DNA of 64,000 nt from Hedera helix. Lineage: Eukaryota > Streptophyta > Magnoliopsida > Apiales > Araliaceae. The stretch lies in NCBI GenBank assembly GCA_947179155.2, contig OX359280.1, positions 16,602,165 through 16,666,164 of the forward strand, written 5' to 3'. Shown one piece after another: positions 25,075 to 37,593 of this stretch; the stretch's first letter is position 1, and every line of letters starts with the position of its first letter. The position numbers and the translations under genes are program-made. The notes beneath the pieces are model-generated. The model did no database searches, was not told the origin of the DNA, and was given only the letters and a program-made list of their open reading frames with translations.

Positions 25075-27971
25075 TGTAACACCCCCTTCCCGAAGTGGAA
25101 AGGGAGGTTACGCACAGAACACAACAGAACTAATGTGACGCCCCTAAATCCAGGTCCCTTAAACTACAGATCCGGTGCTCACAATACAACACTACCATTC
25201 AGTCACAACCATTCATTTCTGAATAATAAAACTTAGTTTACATTAATACATAACTATCATAGGTTCTAAATATCTTTAATTATAAAACATTACAATCTGT
25301 CTATTATAAAAATATTACATGTACAGTAATCTTAGAACTACACATTCATTGCTTGCTTGCTAGCCTTCCCTTTTCCTTTATCAGTTCCCGACCCCTTGGC
25401 CTGTTCAGGTTTTGATGAAATATCATGTTAAAGCAAGAGTGAGCATAAAATAGCTCAGCAAGTACATAAACAAGTAATGCCATGATATTTCTAAAAAATG
25501 AATGAGAATAATTTACAATGAGGCTGATCCAATAACAAGTTAATGAATGAACATGAGAAATATAACATGGAATTTTGCAATATCAGTTTTGAAAACATGA
25601 ATACTTAACTTGCTACACGGTCACAAGACCAAGAACTCGTTTAAAACAATACCAATCATAAAGATTGATACTGCCCAGTTCAGTTATAAGACTGTCATTC
25701 AATTTTAGATGTGTACTCTAGGTGATCAGTCATCGTACCTTTATGTTGTGCACAACATAAACATCCAACCACGCAACCATCCCCCTTTATCATTAAACTT
25801 TATTCCCCTTTATATTAGGGTTGTTCTGTTACAGCATTTCATAAAGTCTGCACCATAACAATGTGGATTAGAGGACATAACAATAAATATCTGAATTCAC
25901 ATAAATCATTATATATGTCTAGCATGATCAAAATTGGCCTCAACCTTTCTCAATAACAATTCAATGATGAATGAACTTTAAAATGCTTAATAGAAGCATA
26001 ACATGAATTCATGTTCAAGAATTTCAAAAGAGAGTTAAAAAAGAACACTTGTCTTTATCCTCGTTTACCTCTACTGGTAATATCTTATCCCGATTGGGTC
26101 CTACATAACCATAATATTAGTTCATGTATTAGTTATATACATATGCATGCTAAATCTTGTCATACAAGTTATCATTTAACTTTACATAACCTTAACACAT
26201 AGCACATTGTTCATTTATACCCCCAATGCCTACCATATTGATCGTTTTTATCAATTTATGGTTTGCAATACATGTCTCTATCATTTAATATTAAAATATT
26301 TTATTTTTGAATTTAAAATAATTTATTTTTAAAAATCAGAACATCTCGCCCCAGCGAGAAGTTTAGTGCAAAACATCTCGCTAGCCGCGAGATGTTCTCG
26401 GTCCAATCGCACCCCGGCGTGCTCTGAACTCGCCCTAGCGAGGTCCTTCCAGCATCACTACGCCCTAGCACATTGTTCAGTTCAAAACACTTTGCCCTGG
26501 CATAGTTCTGCATTTTCAGAAGAAAAAAAATCTTTTCAAAATCCATGATATTTTTGGCCCCTTTTTATAAAACTTGATTCCAACACATCATTTAGCACAT
26601 ATAACACGTATGTGACTTGTTCGGGCCTTCAAAATATTTAAAAATCTTTAAACGATTCTATTTTTCCAAAGATTTAGTTTTAGGTGCCGGCGAATGTTTT
26701 AAAACGTTTAAAATCCTCATTAATCGCCATAAACACCAAATAACTTTCAAAATGACACTAGCTCATGTATTTTCATAAAGTTTAGCTATTTAGCTTCATT
26801 TAACCATTAATTAACTAAAATGGCCAAAAATCACACTTTAATGGCATTTTGCCAACTTTTCAAAACTTAACTTTAAACCTTCCTTGAGTTCTTAAACTCT
26901 ACACCACATATACATTAACATATGCTCATTTATCAACTTTGTAAGTCTATAACACTTCTATATGCACTTTCCAAAATACTTTATATATTATAATTTGATC
27001 TATATACAAATCATAGCCTAATATTGTATTTATTCTTAACAAGTCATGTTTCTTAACCTTTAAAGCTTCTAGTATGCTATCAAACAAGAATTAACACATG
27101 TTTAATACCTCCAACTAGGTTTTCATCATATCTATCAACAAATAACACATGATCATCCTTAAATCATGACTTCTAGCTTGAATACATGCATGAATAATGC
27201 ACCACTTTTGTTCTACCGTACTTGAGCTTAGGGTTTCACCACATATCAACCAAATAACAGATAACTCACATCAATCTTATAGCTAGCCACAAATACATGC
27301 ATGGCTACACTTGTTCTAACATTTAATCACATAATTTACAAGTTTTTAAGGTTATAACCCTTTATACCTTCTTTGAGCTCTCTTCCTTCTTGATATAAAC
27401 CTTCTCAAGGCTAAATTCCCTACTTTGATAGCTAGACTTCCTTCTCTTGAACAACTTCTTGCAATTTCTTGAGTTCTTTAATCAAACTCTAACTTTTCTC
27501 TCGTTCTCTCTATAAAACTCTTGCTTAGCAACTTGAAAATGAGAATGAAATGAATTAAGTGACTTGGCTTATACTTGCTTGACATATACATACATATATT
27601 GTATGTATCTTGCCAACACTTAACCATACACTAGTTAAGCTACACCATGCATGGTCAAGGCCATTTAAAATATTTCACATGGACTTTGAATGGCACAAAT
27701 AACAATTCTCACCAAAAAGGATACCATGGTAATTCTTCAACTTGTTAAGGGTAGTTTGGTCAATATTCAATTTTCCTAGACAATTTAATTCCTTTAAAGT
27801 CATTTCTTGCTTATTTTTAATCCAATTCAAGCCCTTTTTTATCCAAATTTATTTCATTAGACTTGAATTTTATTCTATAACCAAGTACCAAAACACTTGT
27901 CACGCTTCCAAATATTAATTTCATTAATTAATTTTCATATTTACAAATTGTCAAAGTTGCATATCATTACA
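25075..27971 (-). mobile_element. 5' LTR of family C (minus strand), ~2.9 kb
   Basis: On the minus strand it runs from TGTAATGATATGCAAC (27971) to GGTGTTACA (25075), directly before the PBS. Its first ~1280 bases match 9357-10171 plus 20978-21480. It carries a candidate splice donor GAAG|GTATAAAGG with the cut after 27368, a GC island at 26340-26510, and a U5 with TTGCTGAGC...GCTCA (about 25440-25470). A GGGGCGTCACA at 25138 resembles the LTR end of families A and B, so about 60 extra bases follow here. Confidence 0.75.
26340..26510. promoter_or_regulatory. GC-rich island with CGCCCTAGCGAG palindromes in LTR C
   Basis: The words CTCGCCCCAGCGAG, CTCGCTAGCCGCGAG, CTCGCCCTAGCGAG, CGCCCTAGC and TGCCCTGGCA occur within 170 bases of otherwise AT-rich LTR. 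Each is a variant of one palindrome. A regulatory or structural role is inference. Confidence 0.4.
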
Positions 27972-29644
27972 ACTAATAAACTGATATTTAAAACTTTAAT
28001 ATGCAACCGAATAGTCTAAATAGATAATTGTCAATAGGCACAAACATGATCTATATATTACAACAGTACTTAAAAATCAAAATATCAAATCCTACACAAA
28101 ATATCTAAACTATTTACATAAATGAAGCTCTCTCTTCACACTTGTCCTTGCTCCCTCTAATTACCTGCCGAAAGAAAAACACATCATGAGCCAAATGCCC
28201 AGTACAGATATAGAGTGCAAGAAAATAAGAACTAAAATAAATAACAAAACCAACTAAACTGAACTAATCTGAATAACATAATAGGCTGAATCAAATGATT
28301 GGGGTGATTTCATACTGAGCTTAGAACAAAACAAAACAGAAATATACATCGGACTGTGCAATCCAGATGTATGCAAAATCGAAAGTTGTGTTTGGCACAA
28401 ACAACACCAAATCGTATAACAGAACAAAATAGAAAAATAGGACCGACTCATACGCGTCCCACAACAAAACACCAATTAGACAACTCCCACCGAAGCATCA
28501 CACTGCCACGGAAGTATCATGCCTCGGTGCCAAGAGGACATGCCTGTAGTACCCCCACAGGTGATTATAGCTCAGGTATACCCTACGGTATATTCTAACA
28601 AAAATATCATGTCACAGTATATGCGACACAATACAAACAAAAGTGGTTCTAATACGCACATGCTAAACCGAAACGAATCAACACAAAGTCCTCAAAATAT
28701 ATTAGCATGTACGTTTTTACTGAATCAAAATAAATACTAAACATGCTCGCTAAGTCCAAAGAGTACAAGTTATGGATTTTCGAATATCTAAAACCAAATA
28801 ATTCTATCATAAGCATTTGACTATGAATAATATATCGAAATAATATCTGAATTCTAATTGAGAGACCAAACAAACAAATTAAATTTAAAGAAATATCGCT
28901 AAAGAGTACGGAATCCGTACCTAGAATACGTAATGTAATATCCAAAATTATATTCCAAAAATGACTCATTAAATTTCCTCCGTCGGAACTAATTAAACAA
29001 AATAAATAAATAGTTAATTAATTGATTAAGCTTTAACATTTTCTTTCTCTTTGACGAATCTGAAATCTTTTCATTCTAAATAAAATTCTATCTAAAGTTA
29101 TACATATTTCGATCATATATAATATTTTAATAATTAACAACCTTCTTGTTCCAAAATAAATTTAAGTATATTTACAAAAATATTCTTTCTATTTTTAATT
29201 ATGTTACAACCAATTATTATTATTATTATTATTATGTCAAAACTCTAAAGTTACAAAAATAATAATTTAATATTTCAAAATGCTGATTACTAACAAAGAT
29301 ATACCAAAAATATATATACTAACAAACTAAATAGTATACAAAAATTAAAACTACAAAATTAAAACGAATACAAAAAAATTAAATAATTACACAAAGAAAG
29401 AAAAAGAAACATACCCGAAATTATGAGGTTTGCAGTTCGCCCACGTCCTCGACACCAAAAAATTTAACTAAGAAGATCCTTACTAAAAAGATTCTAACAC
29501 AAAAAGTTCCTCATACAAATGAGAGATACTTAATATTTGTATATTAAATTGGGAAGTGATAAGATCATTTATATAGTTAAGGAAAGGGAGGATGGCTTTA
29601 AAAGTGGGTGATGTGGGACTATTGAAAAATGACCGGGTATTACA
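27972..29644 (-). mobile_element. LTR of family M2 (minus strand), longer copy
   Basis: On the minus strand it begins TGTAATACCCGGTC at 29644. The part to 28926 matches 22364-23139. The remainder (28925-27972) has the make-up of an LTR R-U5 region, with a CTGGGCATTTGGCTCATGATG word near 28190, and carries no ORF with a recognisable domain. No clear tRNA-Met site follows before LTR C starts at 27971, so the element is truncated or rearranged there. I found no matching target duplication. Confidence 0.5.
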
Positions 29645-30993
29645 TTAATTGTTAGGTCTGTTCAAATGATATTAAGTTGTATTGGTTAGCTGTAATCAAC
29701 AATCGAGACAAGTTTCCTATACCTGAACTTGTATTTATTTTTGCAAGAGTTTAAGTGGTTTAATTATTGAAAATTAATCCACATCCATATTATTTATGAA
29801 TTCGCACATAGTGCATTTGAAGCTTTATAGTTCTTTGATTCATGAAATGTTTAAGAATGTCTAAGCTAATTGTTTTGGCTAGATATTGTATGTATAAATT
29901 CAATAACTTGAATACTTTTAAAAGCTTATCCAAACCATTGGTTTGTGCGGATTCTTATAGTAAGACTGAGAATGAACAACCCTAAATAAGGAAATTATAT
30001 TCGGGAAACCGACATTTGCGTAAGATGTCTGAATGTTATGCATATACATGGGGTAGAAGAGGATGATCCTCTCAAGTGCCAAAAATAATAAAAGGGTCAG
30101 ATATATATCTGATTTACCTTATGTATTAGTTTATAGTCCTTCGAGGCCACTCAGCAGTAAAGACTTAATTATTTATTTTCATTGAAATTTGATTCTTGTT
30201 CTTTCACAATTATTATATATTGTTGAAAACTTTAAAGTTATTGTCACTCACTCATGATATATCAAATTTTATATTTACTGTTCTTAAACTTGCTGAGCAA
30301 GCTAGTTGCTCACCCTTGCTATATCATGAACCATTTTTCAACTAAGCCCGAATGCTCCAAGAAGGACAATGACAAAGTCAAAGTCAAAGCTTAGATTAGA
30401 TTATTGCATGTTAGATAGATTATTTGTTTAATATGTAATTACAGTTTATAAATCTTTTATAATCCCTTAAGATATGTATTGTTTATGTTAAGGTTAGAAG
30501 ACCTTGGGATTGTAATATCTGATTTACTTTATGTATTAGTTCATGGTCCTTGGAGGCCACTCAGCAGTAAAGACTTAATTATTTCTTTTCATTGAAATTT
30601 AATTCTGGTTCTTTCACAATTGTTATATATTGTTAAAAACTCTGAAGTTATTGTCACTCACTCATGATATATCAAATCTTATATTTACTGTTCTTAAACT
30701 TGTTGAGCAAGCTAGTTGCTCACCTTTGCTATATCATGAACCATTTTTCAGCTAAGCCTGAATGCTCCAAGAAGGACAAGGGCAAGGTAAAAGTCAAAGC
30801 TTAGATTATATTATGGCATGTTAGATAGATTATTTGTTTAATATGTAATTATAGTTTGTAAATATTTTATAATCCCTTAAGATATGTACTGTTTATGTTA
30901 AGGTCATAAGACATTGGGATTGTAATCCTTTTTATAAGGAACATTTATGTATTTAGTTGTTATTATGTTTTGGATTGTGAGCACTAAACACGA
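29645..30993 (+). mobile_element. LTR family B fragment with a 410-bp internal duplication
   Basis: Matches 7096 to about 8050. A block of 410 bases (30107-30516) is immediately repeated (30517 to about 30926), duplicating the AAACTTGYTGAGCAAGCTAG motif and the AAGGACAA stretch. The fragment ends inside CACTAAACACGAGGT, before the LTR terminus found at 8084. Confidence 0.8.
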
Positions 30994-32860
30994 GGTGACA
31001 TAATATTTACTTTATTAATAAATAGTTTTTAATTCTATTTACAATGTGACATAATATTCATAGTTATTACATACAACACTTCTCCCAACATCTTCCTCAT
31101 GTTTTGGGCTTTTAAAACTCTCATTGTACTTGCCATAATTTTATTGGCTTATAAATTCCTCATTGGCTTAGGTTCATATAAGTTTGGGCTTTAAAACCCT
31201 AATTCATTAGGCTTGGTTCTCACATTGCATTGGGTTTGCCTTCTCCATTCATTGGGCTTCTATTCTTTTCCCATTAGACTCTAAAACCCTACCTTCAAGG
31301 CTTTAGAAATTAGTTTAATCAAGTATTAACACAAGGCTCTTATGTTGCTTAGTTGATTAAATACACTTGGCTTCATTAAATCACCCCATCAATCCTACAT
31401 TTTCCTTCTCTAATCTTTCCATTCTCTAGACTTTTCATTTATGAAAATTTTTTCATTTGTGAAAACTTTAAGAACTATTCATTTATGGAAAGTTTCTAAC
31501 TCTCTTTTTGATTGTTCCATTCTAGTTCACATGAATTGCCAAATAAGCCTAGTTAGCCTACCTAGGTTTTCTTCTCCTAACTAGGTTGTTTTCACCTAGT
31601 TTGGTTTATTGTAACTTAGTTAGCTTACCCAATTCACTTTTAATCAAATGGACATAGTAACTAGATTTTTCTTCTCTTATTTCCATATCAACCGACTTAG
31701 TTAGGTAGTTAGTCAATTTTCGATTCTCAAATTTTTGAATAGTAAATATATTCTTAATCTCCTTATAAACGCTATCTGTGAATGTGAAATTTTAAAAAAA
31801 ATGAAAAGACGTTTTGTCTTTGAATAGTGTTTTTCTGTATTTATTTTTCTAGAAAATCTTTTTCTTGAATTAAGCATTAACATATATCCTTAATTACATA
31901 ACACTTAGTTTAGGTTGTAATTTTAACCTCTAATCATCTACAATCGTTTTTACGAGTCATTTTTGGCTTTTAAAATATACCCGAAAAAATTTATTTCTTA
32001 GGTATTCTACTCCGTATTATACTCATAGAATAATTCGTATAATAGATCACAGAAAATCAATATTTATTGATCACTTTCATTCACATTACAAGCTTACAAA
32101 ATCTAGGATCATTTCCTTCTTCCATATTATATTTATATAACAATTCTCGTTACACTTGTATTCCTCCCATATCCGAATCGTATTTGTGGATAGGGCTTCA
32201 TGTATCTATATGTCGTATAGACACTTAGCTTTTTATATACCTCAAAGTATACTCCTTTAAATAAAATCTAGGTTTTAAACCTTTTAACCCTTACTTCACA
32301 TTTAATCCCTAACACCTGGATTAGGTTAAAATGTTTAATCATCTTTAAACATTCAACTTTCTCCAACTAGGTTTTAGACCTCAACCTTTAAAAGAATTCT
32401 ATCATCAGAATCACTACAATCGTAATATTTAAGTTCAGTTTACTTCTAACCCTTACACATCTATCTTTTCAAATAATCTCATCAAATTGCCTTATCTTAG
32501 GTATTACATCACCTTTTATATCATTTACTCATTCCTATTCCATACATGGACATGACTCTTCCTTAGCCTAAGTCTCGTTTGACTTGTCTTGACTCATTAC
32601 TACTTGATTATACTCAGGTATTATTCATCTTTGGTTTCGTTCAACAATTGAAATCCTACACCTTTCATTAATCGTCTATCGATTTACTACTACTAGATTT
32701 TACGTCTTTGCCTTTAATTGCATTTGATTAGCTTTGTAAGCCTCATTCTTACTTTATTGGCTATCTTCCATTTTCTATCTAAGGATCATCGAAATCTTCA
32801 ATCGCCTTAATTGATTAAGATCATACCTATTAGCCTTATGAATTTTCAAGTTGTCACACT
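30994..32860. other. AT-rich non-coding stretch, probable old LTR sequence
   Basis: No gene. A GTGACATAATATT word occurs twice near 30996 and 31048. TTGGGCTT words and CTAGGTTTT-rich pieces resemble 180-900 and 1800-2300, suggesting decayed LTR sequence read from the minus strand. I cannot set boundaries. Confidence 0.3.
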
Positions 32861-32869
32861 TCAGGTCAA

Positions 32870-33705
32870 GAGGCTTCGGATCTGACTGCACCTCTGCTAC
32901 TTTTCGCTCCAATTTTGCTATCATTTACATAACTAGACCAGGGACACCTAATTGAGGGGCTTTTTCGCGCCGATCCTAAACTCGATTAAGAGACCTAACC
33001 TACCTTGTATCCTCTTTGCTTATATCAGCATTGTCCCTATCGTCAAGTGGGGAACTAGTCCACCTTCGTTGAGTGGGATTTGAATAAATTTTCTACCGAT
33101 TTGCGTGGGATACCTGCCTTTTATCTCTCCTCCTTGTATCATCATAGTTTGTTTGTCGTCCCATGTAGGAGGCTCTTTCTCGATGAGGACCCTTAAGGGC
33201 CGTCTTGTCTTGTTTCTTTCTGCCTTATTTCTCCATGATAACGTTCCTTAGAATAAGTTCTGTGTTTGGGCCTTGAAGGTTCATCTGTCTTTCGCTTATA
33301 CTGGCTATGTGGTGTGATTTCTTGAGATCCTTTGATTGTAGTTGAAACCTCATCATCCTTTTGCAACTCTGATAGAAGCGCTCTCCACTCTTGTTGTTGG
33401 AGGTGTAGGGCTTCCAATTCGTCCTCAGCCTTCTGGATTTTGTCTTCTAGTAACTTTCAACTGATCTGACTTGTTGGATTCCCTGTCACGATCTTCCCAA
33501 ACAGGTTACCGATTATTTGCTCTTCTCTTACATAGATCAAGAGTTGTGAATTTGGAGAAGTAAAGATTTGACATCTGATTAGAGCCGATTGTGTCACTGT
33601 GGGCTTAGTCCTAGTCCTTTGAGTGGTAGGACTAAGCTTGTCTTTCACCGAACCATGAACGTTATGTACTGACGGCACCAACGATGAACTCGCTTGATTC
33701 AGCAC
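32870..33705 (-). pseudogene. gag-like pseudogene, minus strand
   Basis: From an ATG at 33705 the frame gives a Ser/Thr-rich N-terminus, a TGA at 33457-33459, then a coiled-coil-like segment (KLLEDKIQKAEDELEALHLQ) and a basic Arg/Lys-rich stretch to 33193. After a frame change near 33193 a basic segment (YDDTRRRDKRQVSHANR) continues with further stops. The arrangement resembles the N-terminal half of a plant Ty3/Gypsy gag. No knuckle, protease or RT follows, and no PBS or LTR was identified around it. Confidence 0.4.
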
Positions 33706-34371
33706 TTAATCACCATTATTCACTATGAACACCGATTGAAACTTTCCGTATACCAATGTTATCGCTTGATTTTATTTGTTCGTTAAAATCACTAAAATAT
33801 GAACAATATTTAAATAGTGCATATTCTTATTTTTTATCGTATTAAATATTGAGTTTAGCTTTAGGATTTAGGGTTCCCTAAGCCAGTGACTCGACGGACT
33901 CAATGTTCGATTCGGTTCATTTCATATCGTTTTTACTTTTCAAATCGTTTTTCTTTTTCTGATCATGAATTCCCTTTCTATTTGAACGCGGAAATTTTGA
34001 TGGGTATTTGGGTTCAGTCATACGATTACCTCCCCAAACCCAACTCTTCTTTCCGTTTTCGAATTTGGACAATCTCCTCCGTTCCTTCTACTCTGCGGCC
34101 CGCTCGGTGTTTTTATTACCCTTCAAATTTGAGTTAGTTATACCTACCTCTACCCCTAATTTCTTTGGCGATTTTGTTGAACCCCATCATCAAATTTTCA
34201 TATTCGGGGTATAATAATTGATTTATTGGCTTTGATTAATCGTGCTGTCAAGGTATTTAATTAATATGATCATCTGAAATAGAAAGAGAAGTAGAGGGGG
34301 CTGGCTTTGACTCATAAATACTAAAGAGACGGCTGCGGCGGCATCGCTTTTGGAAGGAGAAGAGCTGCAGC
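33706..34371 (+). promoter_or_regulatory. Upstream region of the FAR1-type gene
   Basis: The non-coding stretch before exon 1. It contains a TGACTCATAAATA word at about 34307 (a TATA-like ATAAATA preceded by a TGACTCA box) some 60 bases before the ATG, and a GGCTGCGGCGGC stretch that would be the 5' UTR. Two overlapping ORFs of 83 and 68 codons at 33886-34214 have no recognisable domain. Promoter placement is inference. Confidence 0.35.
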
Positions 34372-34474
34372 ATGGATGAACCCAATCACGACCGCGACGC
34401 GGCCCAAAGAAAGGTCCACTCTGATGATCAGTTGGCCATTGAAATTCCCGATACAGGCCATCAGATTAGTCAAG
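34372..34474 (+). CDS. FAR1-related protein, exon 1
   Basis: The ATG at 34372 opens 34 codons of hydrophilic sequence (starting MDEPNHDRDAAQRK) and one extra base, then CAAG|GTATTC, a plausible splice donor. The leftover G joins to TG at the start of exon 2 to give Val, with the frame kept. The exon's sudden GC-richer codon use in AT-rich surroundings supports it as coding. The opening MDEP and acidic content are what I would expect of the short plant FAR1-RELATED proteins that carry only the DNA-binding domain. The start is the first ATG after the TATA-like box. Confidence 0.7.
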
Positions 34475-35026
34475 GTATTCTTTGCTTCATTCCATTCGAA
34501 TTTGGTTTGTTATTTTTTATACACGTGTCTGTGCTTTGAAATTTCCACGCTTTCTGCGTATTTTGTATTTTTCTGCAAGGTAAAAATGTAAAGTTCTTTT
34601 TATTTTCTGATCATAGATTTCCTTTCTGTTGAAATGCGAAAATCCATGCCTAAAGTTAGTCTTAAATTCAGCTTTTCTATGCTTTTCTATGCTGATTTAA
34701 CTGAGACAGTTTAGACAGAATGCTTGGAATTCGAAAAGTCCTGCACTTTTTGTTCAATCTGTTGTATCAATAGGGTTCCCACAGGCTTCATTCTTCCCTG
34801 TTGGGTTTTTTTTCCTTTTCATTTTTGTTTGAGGTAGATATAGCTTTCACACGTATTGGTTATAGCTGGAAATAGCTGTATGTAGTCAACATGATTTTTT
34901 GGTGCCATATGTAGTTGGCTAATATGTGTATATTGGAAATCCAAATTTCCTGAATGTTGAGTAGTACCAGATCGCATATTAAGAGCTTGGAAGTAAATAT
35001 GGGAAATTAGGTATAAAGATACAGAT

Positions 35027-35534
35027 CATAGTTGTCATGGCGTGGCGTCGCTTAAGCGACGACTAAGTGTCTTGACAGTAAAGAATGACAAGGTAGCCTT
35101 GGATGGCGAGCTGCTAAGGCTCACACCTTAGTAGCTTCTCCAAGTTATGTAATTAAGCTCATCATCATAACCCATTGACTTGCTATGTGTTGTAATTTTA
35201 TTACTTATTAGACTTATAATGTATGATGAGTGTTGAACTGGTTGATTATTTATTTTCTACATATTATTTGTTGATTTGTTCTACTAGTTTTTAATGTTAA
35301 GTGTTTTATTTTTAAATTTTGATTGTGAAGTATTCATATAATTGCGTTTTTAAGTATATTCTATAGTGTTATTTTATTATTCAATATATTTATTTAAGTA
35401 AAATAAATAATGTATAAATTATACATTGTTAACAACTTGTTGTCATTCGGATGCTATGTCGGGTGCCTTATCGCCTACAAGTGTCTTGGCGGTTAACTAT
35501 CGCCGCGTCTCACTATAGTGCCGCGACAACTATT
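35027..35534. mobile_element. hAT-type MITE (508 bp) with TSD ATACAGAT
   Basis: Starts CATAGTTGTCATGGCG and ends CCGCGACAACTATT, a terminal inverted repeat. Flanked by the 8-bp direct repeat ATACAGAT (35019-35026 and 35535-35542), the length made by hAT transposases. GC-rich subterminal GGCGTCGC and GCGACG words flank an AT-rich middle. The ends resemble those of the larger element at 40345-42753, which may have mobilised it. Confidence 0.85.
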
Positions 35535-35542
35535 ATACAGAT

Positions 35543-37237
35543 CGGATTTGATCCAACAATCCGAGAATTAGTGAAGGAGAATGAGAGGACTTTCGCTGGG
35601 AGAAGCATTTGGATGATTGGGGCTCCTTCTAAATGGATTTTTTCTCCTACACTTCTGTCTTGGGTGCGATCTTCATACAAAAGAACCTCCAGAAAAGGGT
35701 CCACATTTTTATGAATAGGTGTTGCACATGTCAGAGAGAGTGGGAGGCTGCAGATAATTTCTTCTGCATTGGGAGGTGGTTTGGAGCATATGGACTATGG
35801 TCCTTTATCTGTGTGGTAGTTTGTTTGTATTACCAGGCTTGATTGGAGAGATTCCAGAGGCGTGATCAAGTGTGAAGTAGATATAGTGGAGAATTACATG
35901 TATATGGTTACAGCATGATGTCTGGTTGGAGATTTGGGAGGAGCAGAATAGTTGATGTTTTGTAGATAAAGAGTGATCAGTGGCTCATATCAAGTTCATT
36001 TCTTAGCCTTCTATTCTTTTGGCTTCATGAGAGGTGTATCTAAGACTTTGCATTGAGAGCCTAGTGCAGGTAAGTAATTTTTTGGGAGGCTCTTTCTATA
36101 GGTTGGGGTTGTGGTGTTCTGGTGGCATTGGTGTGCCCTTTATTTCTACCATTCTTCTCCATACTCCACATGTACTTGGCTTAGCCCCCTTTTTCACTTG
36201 TAGTGGATATTTATTTACCTATAAACAATAAAAAGCGAAAGAGACATATGCATCACTTGATTCCTGAAGAGTCTCAAATGTTTCATAAAATTGCTCAGAC
36301 TGACCTCTGTTTGGTTGGGAAAGATTGCAATCTATACATGGACTTTAGTACTTTTTTTCTCTACATGAACACTAACCTGAAACTCACGAACTTTTACAAT
36401 GAAACCTTAGTGACGTTTTATCAGCAGCTGGTAATTTTTTGCGCATTTTATTGGATTAAACCACATAATTCTTATTGTATCAAACATAAAAAATATAATA
36501 AGATTAAAAATGAACTGCTATGTTCTAAAGCCCCTGTCTCATCCTTCCTTTCCCCCCTTTACCACCCACCTCTTCACACACATCTAGGTGGAAGGAAAAG
36601 CATTAGATAGGCCTGAGTAAGACAAATAACAGATGATGAAAGTTCACTGGGAAGCCTGCTTCGTAGTTGATGCAAATTTAAAAAATTTTCTCCTTTGGGT
36701 TTTCTAGTCCTTTCAATTACATTTAAGAGACTTGGCATTAATCTGAGTGTAGGAAAGGGAATCATCAATCATGCTACCTATGCTGAAAGCAGTCAGCATA
36801 TAAGCGTGGACCAGGATGAGCATCTAAGCCTTTTGTAGGCTGCTCTTAATCTAAGTGGTGGGGATGAGTTCTTTAAATTGCACAAATCTAAAATAAATAA
36901 ATTAAAGGCCGAAACATTTTTTAATTAGAGAGAAATGGACTGAGTTTTGTAAGTAAAGTGGGATTTTTAATGATTCCCTTATGTAGTAAACTTGGTATGA
37001 TTGTGGTAATCAATTGAATTGTCTTGATTTGAATTTTGGAGAATATAGCTTGCTATGTTCCTTTTATCTTTTGGTTAATTTTGAACAATTATTTGAGAAA
37101 GGAAACTTATTAAATTTGTATTGAAGTGTTACATGTTCCATTTATAAAGTAAGTTTGTCTTTATATGGAACATCATTTAAAGTAAGACCTGACAAATGTC
37201 TTCCTATAATTTATTTTTCTATATTCTCGGTCAAAGG
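35543..37237. other. Intron sequence, possible LINE 3' remnants
   Basis: No gene. The stretch 35560-36230 is unusually GC-balanced and ends with a CCCCCTTTTTCACTTGTAG...ATTTATTTACC word that resembles plant LINE 3' tails, but no reverse transcriptase motif remains. ORFs of up to 135 codons at 36203-36610 have no recognisable domain. Confidence 0.25.
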
Positions 37238-37593
37238 TTTTGTGGTGGGGATCCGTCTTAAGAAGAGATATTCTCACACAGAGAATTACACAACTCAATA
37301 ATTCAATATTTCAATGTATATAAAATACTGAGTTTACAACCATATTTATAGTACTCATAAACAACTATCTTAATTCAATTTGGACTCTAAGATAAATACA
37401 AAATAAATAAACTAACTTAAATACAAACTTGATCTAAAATACAACTCTTAATAAAATATTTAATAAACCAATTCCTAATTAAAATAAAACCTCCAAAAAG
37501 TCTTCTTCGTTCTGCATCATTCTCCTCTCCTTTGAAAAAAACTTGTCCACGAGTTTTGAAATAGCGAAGAATAATAAACATAAAAGAAACATT

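Noticed and set aside
22364..29644. M2 LTR pair as one complete minus-strand element
   Set aside because: No matching target duplications, no PBS after the 29644-27972 LTR, and the other LTR is truncated at the satellite. Better seen as a rearranged mosaic.
36203..36610. 135-residue ORF in intron 1
   Set aside because: Intron-like base composition, no domain, and no splice or promoter context.
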